From: Gerris lacustris | Taxonomy: Eukaryota; Arthropoda; Insecta; Hemiptera; Gerridae | Direction of reading: 5' to 3' | Length of the DNA stretch: 64,000 nucleotides | Assembly (NCBI GenBank): GCA_951217055.1 | Contig: OX578286.1 | Coordinates: 31,502,720-31,566,719, forward strand | Shown here: in pieces, positions 42,880 through 53,409 of the stretch | How the letters are laid out: each line of letters begins with the position of its first letter | How positions within the stretch are numbered: position 1 is the first letter of the stretch | Notes under the pieces: generated by a model | What the model saw: the letters and a program-made list of their open reading frames with translations, nothing else | Databases searched by the model: none | Told to the model about the DNA's origin: nothing | Translations under genes and position numbers: made by a program

Positions 42880-43405
42880 TTTCCGTGGTAGGCTGTGAAA
42901 TAGTAACTTTAGAGCCTAAAAGACATAGCTAAAATCCATTTTTTCATTACGTGGACTTAAAAAATCTTTTCATTACTCCTAGCTGTAAAGAAAAAATCTT
43001 TTACGTCCTAAGAACTAAAAGATTTTTTATGTCCGGCGGGTAGTTGTCAAAACTTCCGTTAGTACCGCTGCAGTCTTTGTAGAAATGCTTCTAGTACGAT
43101 TAAAATCCGCTAGATGTCAATGCGTTTTATTTATCTTTTCTTATAGTGTAACCTCTTTTTAAGGTTTCTTTTTTTAAGTCTTAAGTATGTACTAATATTT
43201 GTTATTATTATATATTGATTAGTGATTGATATTTAATGTTTTTTCATTGTCTGCTACCTCGGAAAAAATAGCATATGCTACGCGACTGTGAAGTGTTTTT
43301 TCTTTACCTTGGCAATATTTACTGTCTCGCTTCGCTCGACAGTAAATGTAATTGCCACGGTAAAGAAAATACTCACTTCACAGCCTAGTAACATAATATA
43401 CTATT
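42880..43405 (-). mobile_element. Element C, copy without insert
   Basis: It is the reverse complement of 57770-58150 plus 58762-58886. The GTGAAGTG-side end holds an internal palindrome, TTTACCTTGGCAATATTTAC...GTAAATGTAATTGCCACGG (about 43304-43362), around TCGCTTCGCTCGA. The other end is TTTTACAGCCTACCACGG. No coding. It serves as the empty site for the insert at 58174-58740. Confidence 0.7.
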
Positions 43406-43682
43406 ATAAGAAGAAGAAAGAAATAAGAGAGAAGATTATAGGTAACATACTTATAAAAGTGCTATTGACTGATTTTCACGCTTTCCTGTTGGTGGTTTTT
43501 GTAACTTGTATTTATTTTTGATGTTGTTGATTTGTAGTGCACTCTAGGAGAGATTAATCAAATCAAATTTTTGTTTTTTACCGTTTTCCTCCCCCCTTAC
43601 CTTGGATTTGTCACTAGAGTGTATCTTCTATCCTTCTTTAACCATTACATTCTGTCCTTTTTATTTTTACTTTCACATATAA
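43406..43682. other. No gene recognised
   Basis: AT-rich. A 77-codon frame spans the end of element C and this region, so it is not a conserved gene. Confidence 0.4.
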
Positions 43683-43870
43683 AGAGAAAGTATTGTGATG
43701 GCACAAAAATTAGCTTTTGAGATTTTAATAGATTTACCCGTTTTGAAGTCCCCTGACTCTGAGTCCAAAAAAGTGGTTTTTAAAAAATGTCAGTTTATCG
43801 TCTGTGCAGACGCCTGAAGCCTAAACTACTTTGTCGATTTTGACGAAATTTAGCAAACATGTTCAGAAAA
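43683..43870 (+). repeat. Repeat K copy
   Basis: 'AGAGAAAGTATTGTGATGGC', 'TTTACCCGTTTTGAAGTCCC', 'CCAAAAAAGTGGTTTTTA', 'CTGTGCAGACGCC', 'CATGTTCAGAAA'. The first block is also at 15858 and 28265, the rest at 30075, 53283 and 63205. Confidence 0.5.
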
Positions 43871-43901
43871 ATGAAACCCCGAGGCGATCAAATTCCAAAT
43901 T

Positions 43902-43920
43902 TGGGGGGGGGGGGGGGGGC
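43902..43920. repeat. Poly(G) tract
   Basis: About 18 G inside a 107-codon frame that is otherwise repeat K plus repeat S. The frame is rejected as a gene. Confidence 0.85.
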
Positions 43921-44044
43921 GCTATCCCTAAAAACTGTTTCATAAACGGTTCTGACAATTTTGATCAACAAATTCTTAAATGTAGTCTATTTAAATTTAA
44001 ATACGAATCTAACGATATAGGCTGTTTTCCCGTGACAAATTTAG

Positions 44045-44155
44045 CTCCTGAGAAACTAGCTTTAAACGTGGACGGAGAGAGACCGGGTTCGATTCCCTGC
44101 CGAGGAGAAGTTATTTTTATGATAAATTCTGATATAATGTTCAATAATAATTAAA
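44045..44155 (+). repeat. SINE-like repeat S, best copy
   Basis: 'TAGCTCCTGAGAAACTAGC' (A-box-like) is followed about 40 nt later by CCGGGTTCGATTCCC, a perfect pol III B box. Then come 'GGAGAAGTTATTTTTA' and an AT-rich tail ending 'AATAATAATTAAATG'. Copies at 785-905 (-) and 13620-13712. Possibly tRNA-derived. Confidence 0.5.
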
Positions 44156-44164
44156 TGTGCATAT

Positions 44165-44265
44165 ACACTCTAGTGTGTGGATCTACCTTAATACAATCGC
44201 TAGACATTGTTGCTGAGTCTGAAATTGTGAACCTTTGTATCCTGTAGTGTGTGGATAAGGCACTA
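44165..44265 (-). repeat. Reversed copy of the 42112-42330 unit
   Basis: TAGTGTGTGGAT at about 44172 and 44246 borders a reversed 'CTTAATACAATCGCTAGAC...TTGTGAACCTTTGTATCC' unit. Confidence 0.55.
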
Positions 44266-44324
44266 GTCTCATGTATATAACTAATTTTTAACATAATATC
44301 TTTAACTGGAACCCCATATTTTTT

Positions 44325-44476
44325 TCTTTTTTTAATCCTTCTCATATTTGTTCTTTTTTCAATCCTTCCCACATTTTCTTCTTTTTTTTAATCCTTCCCA
44401 TATTTCTTCTTTTTTTTAATCCTTCCCCTATTTCTTCTTTTTTTATTTTTTAATCCTTCCCACATTTTCTTCTTTT
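44325..44476 (+). repeat. T-rich minisatellite, left block
   Basis: About five units of TTTAATCCTTCCCATATTTC followed by TTCTTTTT. The array continues at 45505 after a 1-kb insertion. Confidence 0.8.
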
Positions 44477-44617
44477 AGCGAATTTTCAAAGAAAATTACG
44501 CTATTGCAATGGCTTTAAAATTTTTTCCATGGAAATCCGTTTTAAACCATTCTGAATCGAGTCCTAAAATTTAACACTTTTTTTATGTATGTATGTATGT
44601 GTATATATACACATATG

Positions 44618-44710
44618 TACTGGAAATATGAAGGTCCGTGGTTCAAATCCCGGAGCCAGTGCAAATTTTTCTCTGTTTCTGTCTCCCGTAGTTTAAATTG
44701 TTTGAATTAT
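44618..44710 (+). repeat. tRNA-like repeat T, 3' fragment
   Basis: 'TACTGGAAATATGAAGGTCCGTGG', the B box GGTTCAAATCCCGG, then TTTTTCTCTGTTTCTGTCTCCCGTAGTT. It matches the right two thirds of the units at 46630-47371. The first half of the tRNA-like part is lost, replaced by TATG repeats. Confidence 0.6.
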
Positions 44711-44815
44711 ATGTATATATGTATGTATATATGTATGTATATATGTATGTATATATGTATATATGTATGTATATATGTATGTATATATGTATGTATATAT
44801 GTATGCAGGGCTCGA
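44711..44815. repeat. (TATATATGTATG)n minisatellite
   Basis: TATG/TATATATG units of about 10-12 bp. The short ICMYICM-type frames on both strands are artefacts. Confidence 0.9.
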
Positions 44816-45056
44816 TTTGAGGCGGAACGGCGTTCCGGGACCTCTCTCTCTCTGATAAATTAAATAAAATTATCGGCACTAAAATTTGCACTTAGAGTGT
44901 GGGTTTATGTCTAAAACTGCTTAAAATGCTGTTTTAGAACATTTATTTTTCAAATTTTTCCCGGGGGAGGACCCCCGGACCCTCTTCTGTGGGGAGGGGG
45001 GGGGGGAGAGGGTAAGTTGTAGTTCCGGCACCTCAATTTCTAGAAATCAAGCACTG
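44816..45056. mobile_element. hAT-type MITE with 8-bp duplication
   Basis: The left end CAGGGCTCGATTTGAGGCGG pairs with the right end, reversed CAGTGCTTGATTTCTAG then GAGGTGCCGGAAC. TATGTATG flanks both sides (44808-44815, 45057-45064). Because the target is itself a TATG repeat, the duplication is not independent proof. The interior holds CCGGGGGAGGACCCCCGG and a G-run. Non-autonomous. Confidence 0.7.
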
Positions 45057-45224
45057 TATGTATGTATATATGTGTCACTCCAGACGATATCTCCCCTTAG
45101 GATGCACTTAAAAATTTTAAAACGTCAATAATATCAAAAGAAAGGATGAGTTCGTTGACCAGAATTTTTGGAGTTCATTTAGGGGTCAAATTTTTACAAT
45201 TTAGGGTCAAAAATAGCATAAAAA

Positions 45225-45430
45225 CGTGTTCTTTCCATTTTACTCCCCTTTTATATGAAAATATGATAAAAGTGTACATAACAACAATTACTGTACTCTT
45301 AAAGAGCTTTCCAACGACATGCATCTTGAAGGGTAAATACGATTTTGACTTTTGTACCTCGTAACCCCTCGTGTACCAAATTGTTTTTCACCCATGCAAA
45401 TTCTAAACCAAAATTTTCCTATATTATCAT
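45225..45430 (-). mobile_element. Reversed Helitron module
   Basis: On the minus strand: 'GGTACACGAGGGGTTACG', 'CAAGATGCATGTCGTTGG', 'AAGCTCTTTAAGAGTACAG', 'TGTTATGTACACTTTTATC'. This is the module of the Helitrons at 6895, 11255 and 20800. No Helitron ends here. Confidence 0.6.
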
Positions 45431-45504
45431 AAGCCTATATTAAGAATAATACGCAGATTTCTTTGAAAATTCGCTCATTAAGTCATGGTGCATGACTGGA
45501 CTTT

Positions 45505-45776
45505 TTTAACCCTTCCCATATTTCTTCTTTTTTAATCCTTCCCATATTTTTTTTTAATCCTTCCCATATTTTCTTTTTTTTTTAATCCTTCCCATATTTC
45601 TTCTGTTTTAAATCCTCCCCATATTTCTTCCTTTTTTTTAATCCTTCCCATATTTTCTTTTTTTTTTTAATCCTTCCCATATTTCTTCTGTTTTAAATCC
45701 TCCCCATATTTCTTCCTTTTTTATAATCCTTCCCATATTTTCTTCTTTTTTTAATCCTTCCCATATTTCTTATATT
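45505..45776 (+). repeat. T-rich minisatellite, right block
   Basis: About nine units of 'TTTTTAATCCTTCCCATATTTCTTC', unit length 26-33 bp depending on the T-run. It includes a higher-order pair with TGTTTTAAATCCTCCCC repeated about 95 bp apart. Confidence 0.85.
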
Positions 45777-46629
45777 TCCTTTACATTTACAAGGTTTTAC
45801 ATTACAGTAATTCATGTCCATCTTTTTTGTTCTTATCTTATGCTATTGATATAGTTGTAAAGGATGCGGTAAAATAAAAGGAAAAATATATTGATTAAAT
45901 GAGAAATATGCAAAAAACAAAATGAATAGCTTTTACTATTTTACACTATTTTTTAATCCTGTCATGTAAATTATATATTCCTTAATTAATACTCTCACAT
46001 TAATATGCATTTTATTGCAGTTTTCTTTTGTTATTTTTTTGAGATTTAATTTATTCATTTGATTCAGAATAATTCATATTTTCATTATTTTGACTTGTAG
46101 TTATTTAATTCATGCATTAACATCTCTTGGTTTCTACTTGTTTATTTAGATATTATACATGATGCAAATGTAAGGATACAATATATTAATATTAATCTTC
46201 CAATATGAATTCTGGATTACTGAGTGTACTTAAATGATAAAATTTATTTAAAGAAATTTGAATTAATTACGTTTTTAAGGACATGCCTTCCATTTAAATA
46301 CGGTTTGTTTTAATTTATCTCTTATTATTTTGTCTACGAATGTTACACTTTATCTATTTTGTCTTCAGCAATTATCTTAATCTAGGTTCTTATCATAAAA
46401 TGAACTTTAAATCATGTAAAGTAGTTTTACTGATAATATGAGATAAGAAAAACAGATGTATTGAAAAGAAGATTATTTCTTGGTTAATCCTGTTTGTTTA
46501 CGATCTTTTTATCAGCAGGTTATTTTTCGTAAACATATAGGATTTGTCTGTAAAGGAAGTAAAGAGTTTGTTTATAAACACAGGAAATTATCATTTTAAA
46601 TTAAACGGGAAAGGATGTCTTAAGATAAA
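45777..46629. other. AT-rich stretch, no gene seen
   Basis: No ORF, RNA or repeat partner recognised. Confidence 0.5.
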
Positions 46630-46679
46630 ATCAAATTATAATTATTATTAACTACGGGAAACAGACAGTGAAAAATACA

Positions 46680-46753
46680 CTCCAGCGCCGGGATTTGAAC
46701 CACGGCCCTCTATATTTCCAGTATAGCGCTCTTCCATCTAAGCTACGCAGGAG
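46680..46753 (-). tRNA. tRNA-like unit, left copy (anticodon position GGA)
   Basis: 74 nt. Acceptor strands CTCCTGC and GCTGGAG pair with one mismatch. The D-arm/A box is TAGCTTAGATGGAAGAGC, the anticodon stem CTATA/TATAG is perfect with loop CTGGAAA, and the B box is GGTTCAAATCC. A GGA anticodon would mean serine, yet the long variable arm of serine tRNAs is absent, and the T stem pairs poorly. A TATTTTT run follows as a possible terminator. It is probably a SINE head or pseudogene rather than a working tRNA. Confidence 0.5.
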
Positions 46754-47189
46754 AATGATTTTTCACTACCGTAATCGATAACTAGTCCCGAATCCAAGCT
46801 TTCAATATTCATATACATTTAGACAGTCAATATTTATGACATTAGAACCATACCAAGAATTAACGCTTATAATTATTAAGTACTTAATTCAAGTGGTTCA
46901 AATCCCGGCGCTGGAGTGTATTTTTCACTGTCTGTTTCCCGTAGTTAATAATAATTATAATTTGATTTAAATTAAAATTTAACTTTCCATAGTATGAAAA
47001 CTACCAAAACTTAAAAATTGAATTTCGAATTGATTGTACAAGGTACAGGTACTAATTAAGTACTTAATAATTATAAGCGTTAATTCTTGGTTTAGTTCTA
47101 ATGTCATAAATATTGACTGTCTAAATGTATATGAATATTGAAAGCTTGGATTCGGGACTAGTTATCGATTACGGTAGTGAAAAATCATT

Positions 47190-47263
47190 CTCCTGCGTAG
47201 CTTAGATGGAAGAGCGCTATACTGGAAATATAGAGGGCCGTGGTTCAAATCCCGGCGCTGGAG
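47190..47263 (+). tRNA. tRNA-like unit, right copy (anticodon position GGA)
   Basis: Identical in sequence to the left copy as far as I can compare, in opposite orientation. It has the same A box, perfect anticodon stem, B box, one acceptor mismatch and missing variable arm. GTATTTTTC follows the unit. Identity of the two arms implies recent duplication. Confidence 0.5.
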
Positions 47264-47371
47264 TGTATTTTTCACTGTCTGTTTCCCGTAGTTAATAATA
47301 ATTATAATTTGATTTAAATTAAAATTTAACTTTCCATAGTATGAAAACTACCAAAACTTAAAAATTGAATT

Positions 47372-47630
47372 AAAATCAATAAGTTAAGAAGTGAGTTAGA
47401 AGAATAATCACCACTTCATGTGGTCTCACTTATTTTCGATACACATTTTCTTCTTCATATATTACTAATAATTATCTCATATATTACTAATAATTATCTA
47501 AAAATTTTACATTAAACAGCTTGGTTGAAACAATCAGATTTAATGTAATTTTGCTAATATTAATAGGTATATCTATTAGGATAGCTGAAAATCTTTCTTT
47601 CGTCTTAAATCATTGGTTAAGTTCCTGCGG
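47372..47630. other. No gene recognised
   Basis: AT-rich. 'ATATTACTAATAATTATCT' is directly repeated at about 47457 and 47479. Confidence 0.4.
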
Positions 47631-47715
47631 ATTTAAAATCAGAGATTATAGGTTCATTACCCGTCGGCGGAGTTCCATTTTATCTCTAATTCTTTCTTAT
47701 TATCAATTAATAATA
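47631..47715 (+). repeat. tRNA-like / SINE-like sequence
   Basis: 'ATCATTGGTTAAG' (A-box-like), 'GCGGATTTAAAATCAG' (resembling a tRNA-Leu(UAA) anticodon arm), then AGGTTCATTACC (B-box-like) and 'CGTCGGCGGAG'. The acceptor does not pair well. It may be a diverged member of repeat S or a tRNA pseudogene. Confidence 0.3.
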
Positions 47716-47810
47716 ATAATCTATTTTATCAATTAATAATAATAATCTATTATAATTCATTGTGTAATTAATATTTTTATTCTTATAAAATTAATTATAT
47801 ATCACTTATT

Positions 47811-48479
<669 letters not shown>

Positions 48480-48549
<70 letters not shown>
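48480..48549. repeat. (TA)n microsatellite
   Basis: About 34 TA dinucleotides. Confidence 0.9.
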
Positions 48550-48550
<1 letters not shown>

Positions 48551-49069
48551 CCTGATTTTTCAAAGCTGTATCAGCATAAGTTCTTTTTTTATCTCATTTA
48601 AAATTTAACTGTTTTAAAATAATGCTAGGACTGGCACAGAGAGACCTGATTTTTACAATTACCTGATACATTAAGTTTATCTTTGAGTTTAATTAATTAA
48701 TATTATTATATTAGGTAATTTACTTACGCATAGCGAATACAAATGTTATGCAAATCATAAAAAATTAGAACCTGAGCTTACTATTAATGTATTATCTAGA
48801 TAAGATAAGACTTTTATGGCTTTATTTACTATGGATTTTTAGTAAACAGATGAAAAGAATATAGTCTGGAATCATATATTTTATTAATGCCACCTTTTGA
48901 TTGAAAGTTGTATACATGTATTAAAATTTTGCTTAAGAACAACTTATGTTAACAACCGGAAAACACTTGAACACATGAAAACGTTACGTTACGACTCAGA
49001 TTAATTCCTCCCATATACGAGTATGATAATCAGTGTTCTAGTTCCCACCCTCCTGTATTTTTATGCATA
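48550..49069. other. No gene recognised
   Basis: AT-rich sequence with no ORF or repeat that I could place. Confidence 0.45.
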
Positions 49070-49073
49070 TATT

Positions 49074-49168
<95 letters not shown>

Positions 49169-49170
49169 TT
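49070..49170. repeat. (TA)n microsatellite
   Basis: TA dinucleotides with TTTA and TGTA interruptions. Confidence 0.9.
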
Positions 49171-49339
49171 ATATATGTATTATAACTTTACTTAACAGAT
49201 ACTTAGATTTACATTCGAACATCTTTGATTACATATATATATGCATACCTAGGATACGATGATATGTTCAAAAATATTACATTACTTTATAATTAAATTT
49301 CTCATAGGATTATTAAAGATAAGAGATTGCATTTAATGG

Positions 49340-49830
49340 GAATTATGAAGAAATTATATTTAGTTGGTGATACACACAGCTGTGAATNNNNNNNNNNNNN
49401 NNNNNNNNNNNNNNNNNNNNNNNNNNNNNNNNNNNNNNNNNNNNNNNNNNNNNNNNNNNNNNNNNNNNNNNNNNNNNNNNNNNNNNNNNNNNNNNNNNNN
49501 NNNNNNNNNNNNNNNNNNNNNNNNNNNNNNNNNNNNNNNNNNNNNNNNNNNNNNNNNNNNNNNNNNNNNNNNNNNNNNNNNNNNNNNTGGTAATACACAG
49601 CTGTGAATATGATCAGCTGATGAAGCTCTCGTGATGCCTTAATGTAATCAGCTGATACATTTTCATTAGAAATACTTTCTCGATTGATTATGAAGAAATT
49701 ATATTTAGTTGGTAATACACAGCTGAATGAGATCTGCTGATGCAGGTCTCGTGATGCCTTAATGTAATCAGCTGATACATTTTTATTAGATACATTTTCT
49801 CGTATTTCTTTTTCAGCTTTCTTCTAGATG
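49340..49830 (+). repeat. About 122-bp tandem repeat around the assembly gap
   Basis: Units contain 'GAAGAAATTATATTTAGTTGG', 'TAATACACAGCTG', 'CTCGTGATGCCTTAATG' and TAATCAGCTGATACATTTT. TGGTAATACACAGCTG recurs at 49588 and 49710, a 122-bp period. CAGCTG occurs two to three times per unit. Confidence 0.75.
49388..49587. other. Assembly gap, 200 N
   Basis: Exactly 200 N, so probably a gap of nominal size. Both edges lie in the same tandem repeat, which likely caused the assembly break. The frames of X residues here are meaningless. Confidence 0.95.
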
Positions 49831-49879
49831 TCAAATATACGAGCGTACATATTTTTTTTTTCTTTAGGAATAATTGTTA

Positions 49880-50110
49880 GTTTTCCTTTTGCAGACCTCC
49901 TCTAAATCCCCAGCATTCAAACAGCTGATAACTTTTACTAAGGAATACTTTCAAATTTTCCTTTTGCATACCACCCCTAACTGCCCAGCATTCAAACAGC
50001 TGATAACTTTCATTAAGGTTAAGGAATACCCTTCTAGTTTTCCTTTTGCAGACCTCCCCCAAATGCCCAGCATTCAATCAGCTTTTTGTATTCCTTTTGC
50101 ATGTTTTCTC
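49880..50110 (+). repeat. Three-unit tandem repeat, 75-82 bp
   Basis: CAGCATTCAAACAGCTG recurs near 49911, 49986 and 50068 (last copy CAGCATTCAATCAGCT), preceded by 'TTTTCCTTTTGCAGACCTCC'. Frames on both strands translate the repeat. The CAGCTG core is shared with the neighbouring 122-bp array. Confidence 0.75.
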
Positions 50111-50955
50111 TAAATTTTTAAATATTAATTTGATCTGTTGAGCCTTGAGCAGTTCATTTTTAATTTTGTTATTCTTTCTCTTTTTCCAGATCAGCTGATA
50201 AATTTAAAAAAAAATATATATTTCCTTGTGTAGGTATATGTAATTTACAGACCTCCTCTTGATGTCTGTAGTTTCTTTCTATTAGTTCTAGCGGCTGTAA
50301 ACTTAGAAATGATAAAACTATCATAAATATATAATCTTTTCGAAATAAAACAATTTCATTTTTTCCATATTTTTAACACTTTCTTTATATACCACTCGCA
50401 AATCCGTGCAACTATTCATTGCATCATTCCTTTTCTTTTTAAATCTGCTCAGCAAACTCGTTCTGAAAATGTAACTTTTGTTTTGATGTTAGGTTACCGC
50501 GATTGCGTGCGGTTATGCGAGACAAGTCAGGTAACGTATAGTGTGTTTTATGACCCCTTGTATGACCTTTGACTCATAACCCGAACCCAGACAAGTCTGT
50601 TCTCGCCTACCTTCCTACAAATCATGTTATTACCTGGCGTACCTTGCAATATATGACTGTATGATTTTGTATCAAATTACTTTTCACCGAGTCGATGATA
50701 TAATTTCAATTTCGCAAGTATATCTTTTGATACCTGTGTTTTTTTGTGGTTGATTTTTCAATTTCTCAGTTTATGGTTATGCGATATTATATTATTGTTT
50801 ATTTCCTTTTACTCTTATAATATGTTAGATTTCTTTCAATCTCGTGAACCAACTCTATGGATAGCGTTAGCAAATGTGACAGCTAATCTTTACAGTAAAT
50901 CTCTGATAATTTTTTTTCTTTTGATCTCCGTCGACAGAATTATCAAATCTTGAAA
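50111..50955. other. No gene recognised; GC-rich microexon-like piece inside
   Basis: Mostly AT-rich. 50484-50521 is a GC-rich 38-mer bordered by acceptor-like TTTTGATGTTAG and donor-like CAG|GTAACG. A 69-codon frame at 50744-50953 is hydrophobic and unassigned. Confidence 0.3.
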
Positions 50956-51990
50956 ACTTTCTCTGGGGTTTGAACCCTGGAATCTATATTGAATCTTCTG
51001 TGTGTAGAACCCTTTAATCTTTATCGAACATGCAAACCGTCCTCTAGGATTTGAACCCTAGACTTTTTATCGAACCTACAAACCTCTCTCTGGGGTTTGA
51101 ACCCTTGAATCTTTATCGAACCTACAAATATTTCTCTGGGGTTTGAACCCTAGAATCTGTACCAAACCTACAGACCGTCCTCTAGGGCTCTAGGATTTGA
51201 ACCCTAGAATTTTTATTGAACCTACAAACCTCTCTCTGGGGTTTGAACCCTTGAATCTTTATCGAACCTACAAATATTTCTCTGGGGTTTGAACCCTAGA
51301 ATCTGTACCAAACCTACAGACCGTCCTCTAGGGTTTGAACCCTAGACTTTTTATCGAACCTACAAACCTCTCTCTGGGGTTTGAACCCTTGAATCTTTAT
51401 CGAACCTACAAATATTTATCTGGGGTTTGAACCCTAGAATCTGTACCAAACCTACAGACCGTCCTCTAGGATTTGAACCCTAGAATTTTTATCCAACCTA
51501 CAAACCTTTCTCTGGGGTTTGAACCCTAGAATCTGTATCGAACCTACAGGCCGTCCTCTAGGATTTGAACCCTAGAATTCTGGGATTCGATTCTTTATCG
51601 AACCTACAAAACTCTTTCTGGGGCTAATACTAGAATCTATATTGAACCTTCTTCTGGGATTCGAACTTGCACACCTTTCTCTGGGGATCGAACCCTGGAA
51701 TCAATATTGACTCTTCTTCTGGGATTCGATTCTTTCTCGAACCAACAAATCTGTTTCTGAGGCTCAAATCCTAGAATCTATATTGAATCTTTATTGAACC
51801 TTCTTCTGGGGTTCGAACTTGCAACCCTTTCTCTAGGGGTCGAACCCTGGAATCAATATTGACTCTTCTTCTGGGATTCGATTCTTTATCGAACTAACAA
51901 ATCTGTTTCTGAGGCTCAAATCCTAGAATCTATATTGAATCTTTGTTGAACTTCTCTGAAGATCGAACCCTATAATCTTCATCGAACATT
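50956..51990 (+). repeat. 46-bp tandem array with tRNA T-arm-like box
   Basis: Units of 46 bp have the form CTCTGGGGTTTGAACCCT, then 'GAATCTTTATCGAACCTACAAA'. Starts near 51042, 51088, 51134, 51180, 51234 and 51280 show the step. Three variants (CTTGAAT, CTAGAATCTGTACC, CTAGGATTTG) alternate, making a 138-bp higher-order unit. Each unit contains GGGTTTGAACCC. Its reverse, GGGTTCAAACCC, equals the pol III B box/T-arm consensus. From about 51580 the units diverge, with GGGATTCGATTC and GGGGTTCGAACTTGC variants. Confidence 0.85.
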
Positions 51991-52278
51991 TCTAGAGTAG
52001 TCTACATTGAACAATACTCTGAAAATTGAACCTTTATATATTCATGTTTGAACTAAAGTTTTTGAGCAGGACTTATCAACTCAATTTCAATTAAGGCTCG
52101 TATTAAACAAGCTTATAGTATGCCAATGGATTAGCTAAGCCTACTAAGTAAGTGAATCATTTATGAAACTTTTATGACTTTAGAAGGGCAAACTCGTTCT
52201 TTTTAATTGAACGGCTCATAGAACTGTGGTGCAATATCACGCAAAGGGCTTGGGTCTACTAAAGGGCTTATGCAACTA
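51991..52278. other. No gene recognised
   Basis: Unique AT-rich sequence after the array. Confidence 0.4.
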
Positions 52279-52279
52279 C

Positions 52280-52372
<93 letters not shown>
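52279..52372. repeat. (TA)n microsatellite
   Basis: About 94 bp of uninterrupted TA. Confidence 0.95.
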
Positions 52373-52374
<2 letters not shown>

Positions 52375-53282
52375 GGATGACACGGGGCTAGTGTGTCGCT
52401 TTATCAATTGAATAAACCTTATAATAATTAAGATACATAAACAATCATTAAAGGAACTGATTCTCAAATGACCCGTTCATTTTTTATTGTTGTTTATAAT
52501 TTTTTTTTTTTTGAACCGATATCGAATTCTACATTCCTTTGATGTGATTTTATATCCACTCTCTAGTTTTGTACTTTCATATAATGCTAAAAATCCCAAA
52601 GTTTTGAACTAAATTGCTGGAATAATTTTTATATGAGTTGATTTCAATAACAGATAATTCTATACTAAATTTATTAGTTGCCGACGACTCTCATCGCGAG
52701 GAATTCCTTGAGAATGATTTCTGTAATGAAGATATTCACGAAATATCTAACGTGATCTCCAACAAAAGAAAATACACTTATTAAATATTCTTTCAAAATT
52801 GAAGTTTCTTTCTCATATTAAAAAATATTAGATATTCTATTGACAAATACATATTTAAACGACATATTCCATTCCTAAGTTGGAGTTAGGTTGCTCAAGA
52901 AGTTCCTATGTCAAATAATACATCGGATGAAAGGAATATTTAGAAAAGGTCTTTAAGTGTATTTACTCTTCTCTTTGTCGAGCTTGTAATAAGATGATTT
53001 CTTAGGTCGTATCTAGCTGAAGAGTAAATATAACATGAATACATAGGAGTTATGCGAAGGGTTCTTGTTTCAATGTTGACTGACATTTCTTTTATTTTTC
53101 TGGATTCAGTTTTAAGAGGAGGACTCGAACCTTTCTTTAAATAATTCTTGAGGCCTTTGCTTTTAGCTATTTCTTCAGAATCCTCGAAAACAACCAACAA
53201 AAAAATCTAGTCTACCTTTTTACTTTCTCATGTACGAAGTTTATAAGAGAAGTAGTTTTGTATTAAGTATTATCTAAACTAA
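52373..53282. other. No gene recognised
   Basis: An 86-codon minus-strand frame at 52940-53200 is among the less biased frames (KSKGLKNYLKKG, ESRKIKEMSV) but matches no family I know. Confidence 0.3.
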
Positions 53283-53380
53283 AAGGATTGTGAAGGATTT
53301 ACACGTTTTAAGGTCCCCTGAATCCAAAAAAGTTAATTTAAAATAAAATATATCTGTCAATATATGCAGACGCCGAACTG
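53283..53380 (+). repeat. Repeat K fragment
   Basis: 'AGGATTTACACGTTTTAAGG', 'TCCCCTGA', 'TCCAAAAAAGT' and 'ATGCAGACGCC' follow 43725-43812. Confidence 0.5.
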
Positions 53381-53409
53381 GACAGAGGAAACGAGACGAC
53401 CATTGGTCT

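Larger units (their letters stand above)
44477..45475. mobile_element. About 1-kb composite element inserted in a minisatellite
   Basis: The outer ends are inverted copies: left AGCGAATTTTCAAAGAAAAT, right (reversed) AGCGAATTTTCAAAGAAATC. The same T-rich minisatellite lies on both sides. It contains a tRNA-like fragment, TATG repeats, a hAT MITE and a reversed Helitron module, all annotated separately. No coding frame of its own. Confidence 0.55.
46630..47371. repeat. Large palindrome of tRNA-like repeat T
   Basis: Left arm 46630-46889 and right arm 47054-47313 are inverted copies, 260 bp each, with few differences. The 164-bp spacer contains, in direct orientation, the last about 132 bp of the right-hand unit (46893-47024 equals 47240-47371), beginning inside the tRNA-like T-arm. 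A tRNA-like unit sits in each arm. It looks like an inverted duplication made during insertion or repair, or an assembly fold-back artefact. Confidence 0.8.

Noticed and set aside
43831..44154. 107-codon frame
   Set aside because: It is a concatenation of repeat K, a poly(G) tract and repeat S.
49302..49606. Three frames crossing the N gap
   Set aside because: They consist of undetermined residues and only look open because N codons are not stops.
50956..51990. Considered as a tRNA cluster because of repeated GGTTCAAACCC
   Set aside because: Units are only 46 bp and lack acceptor, D and anticodon arms.
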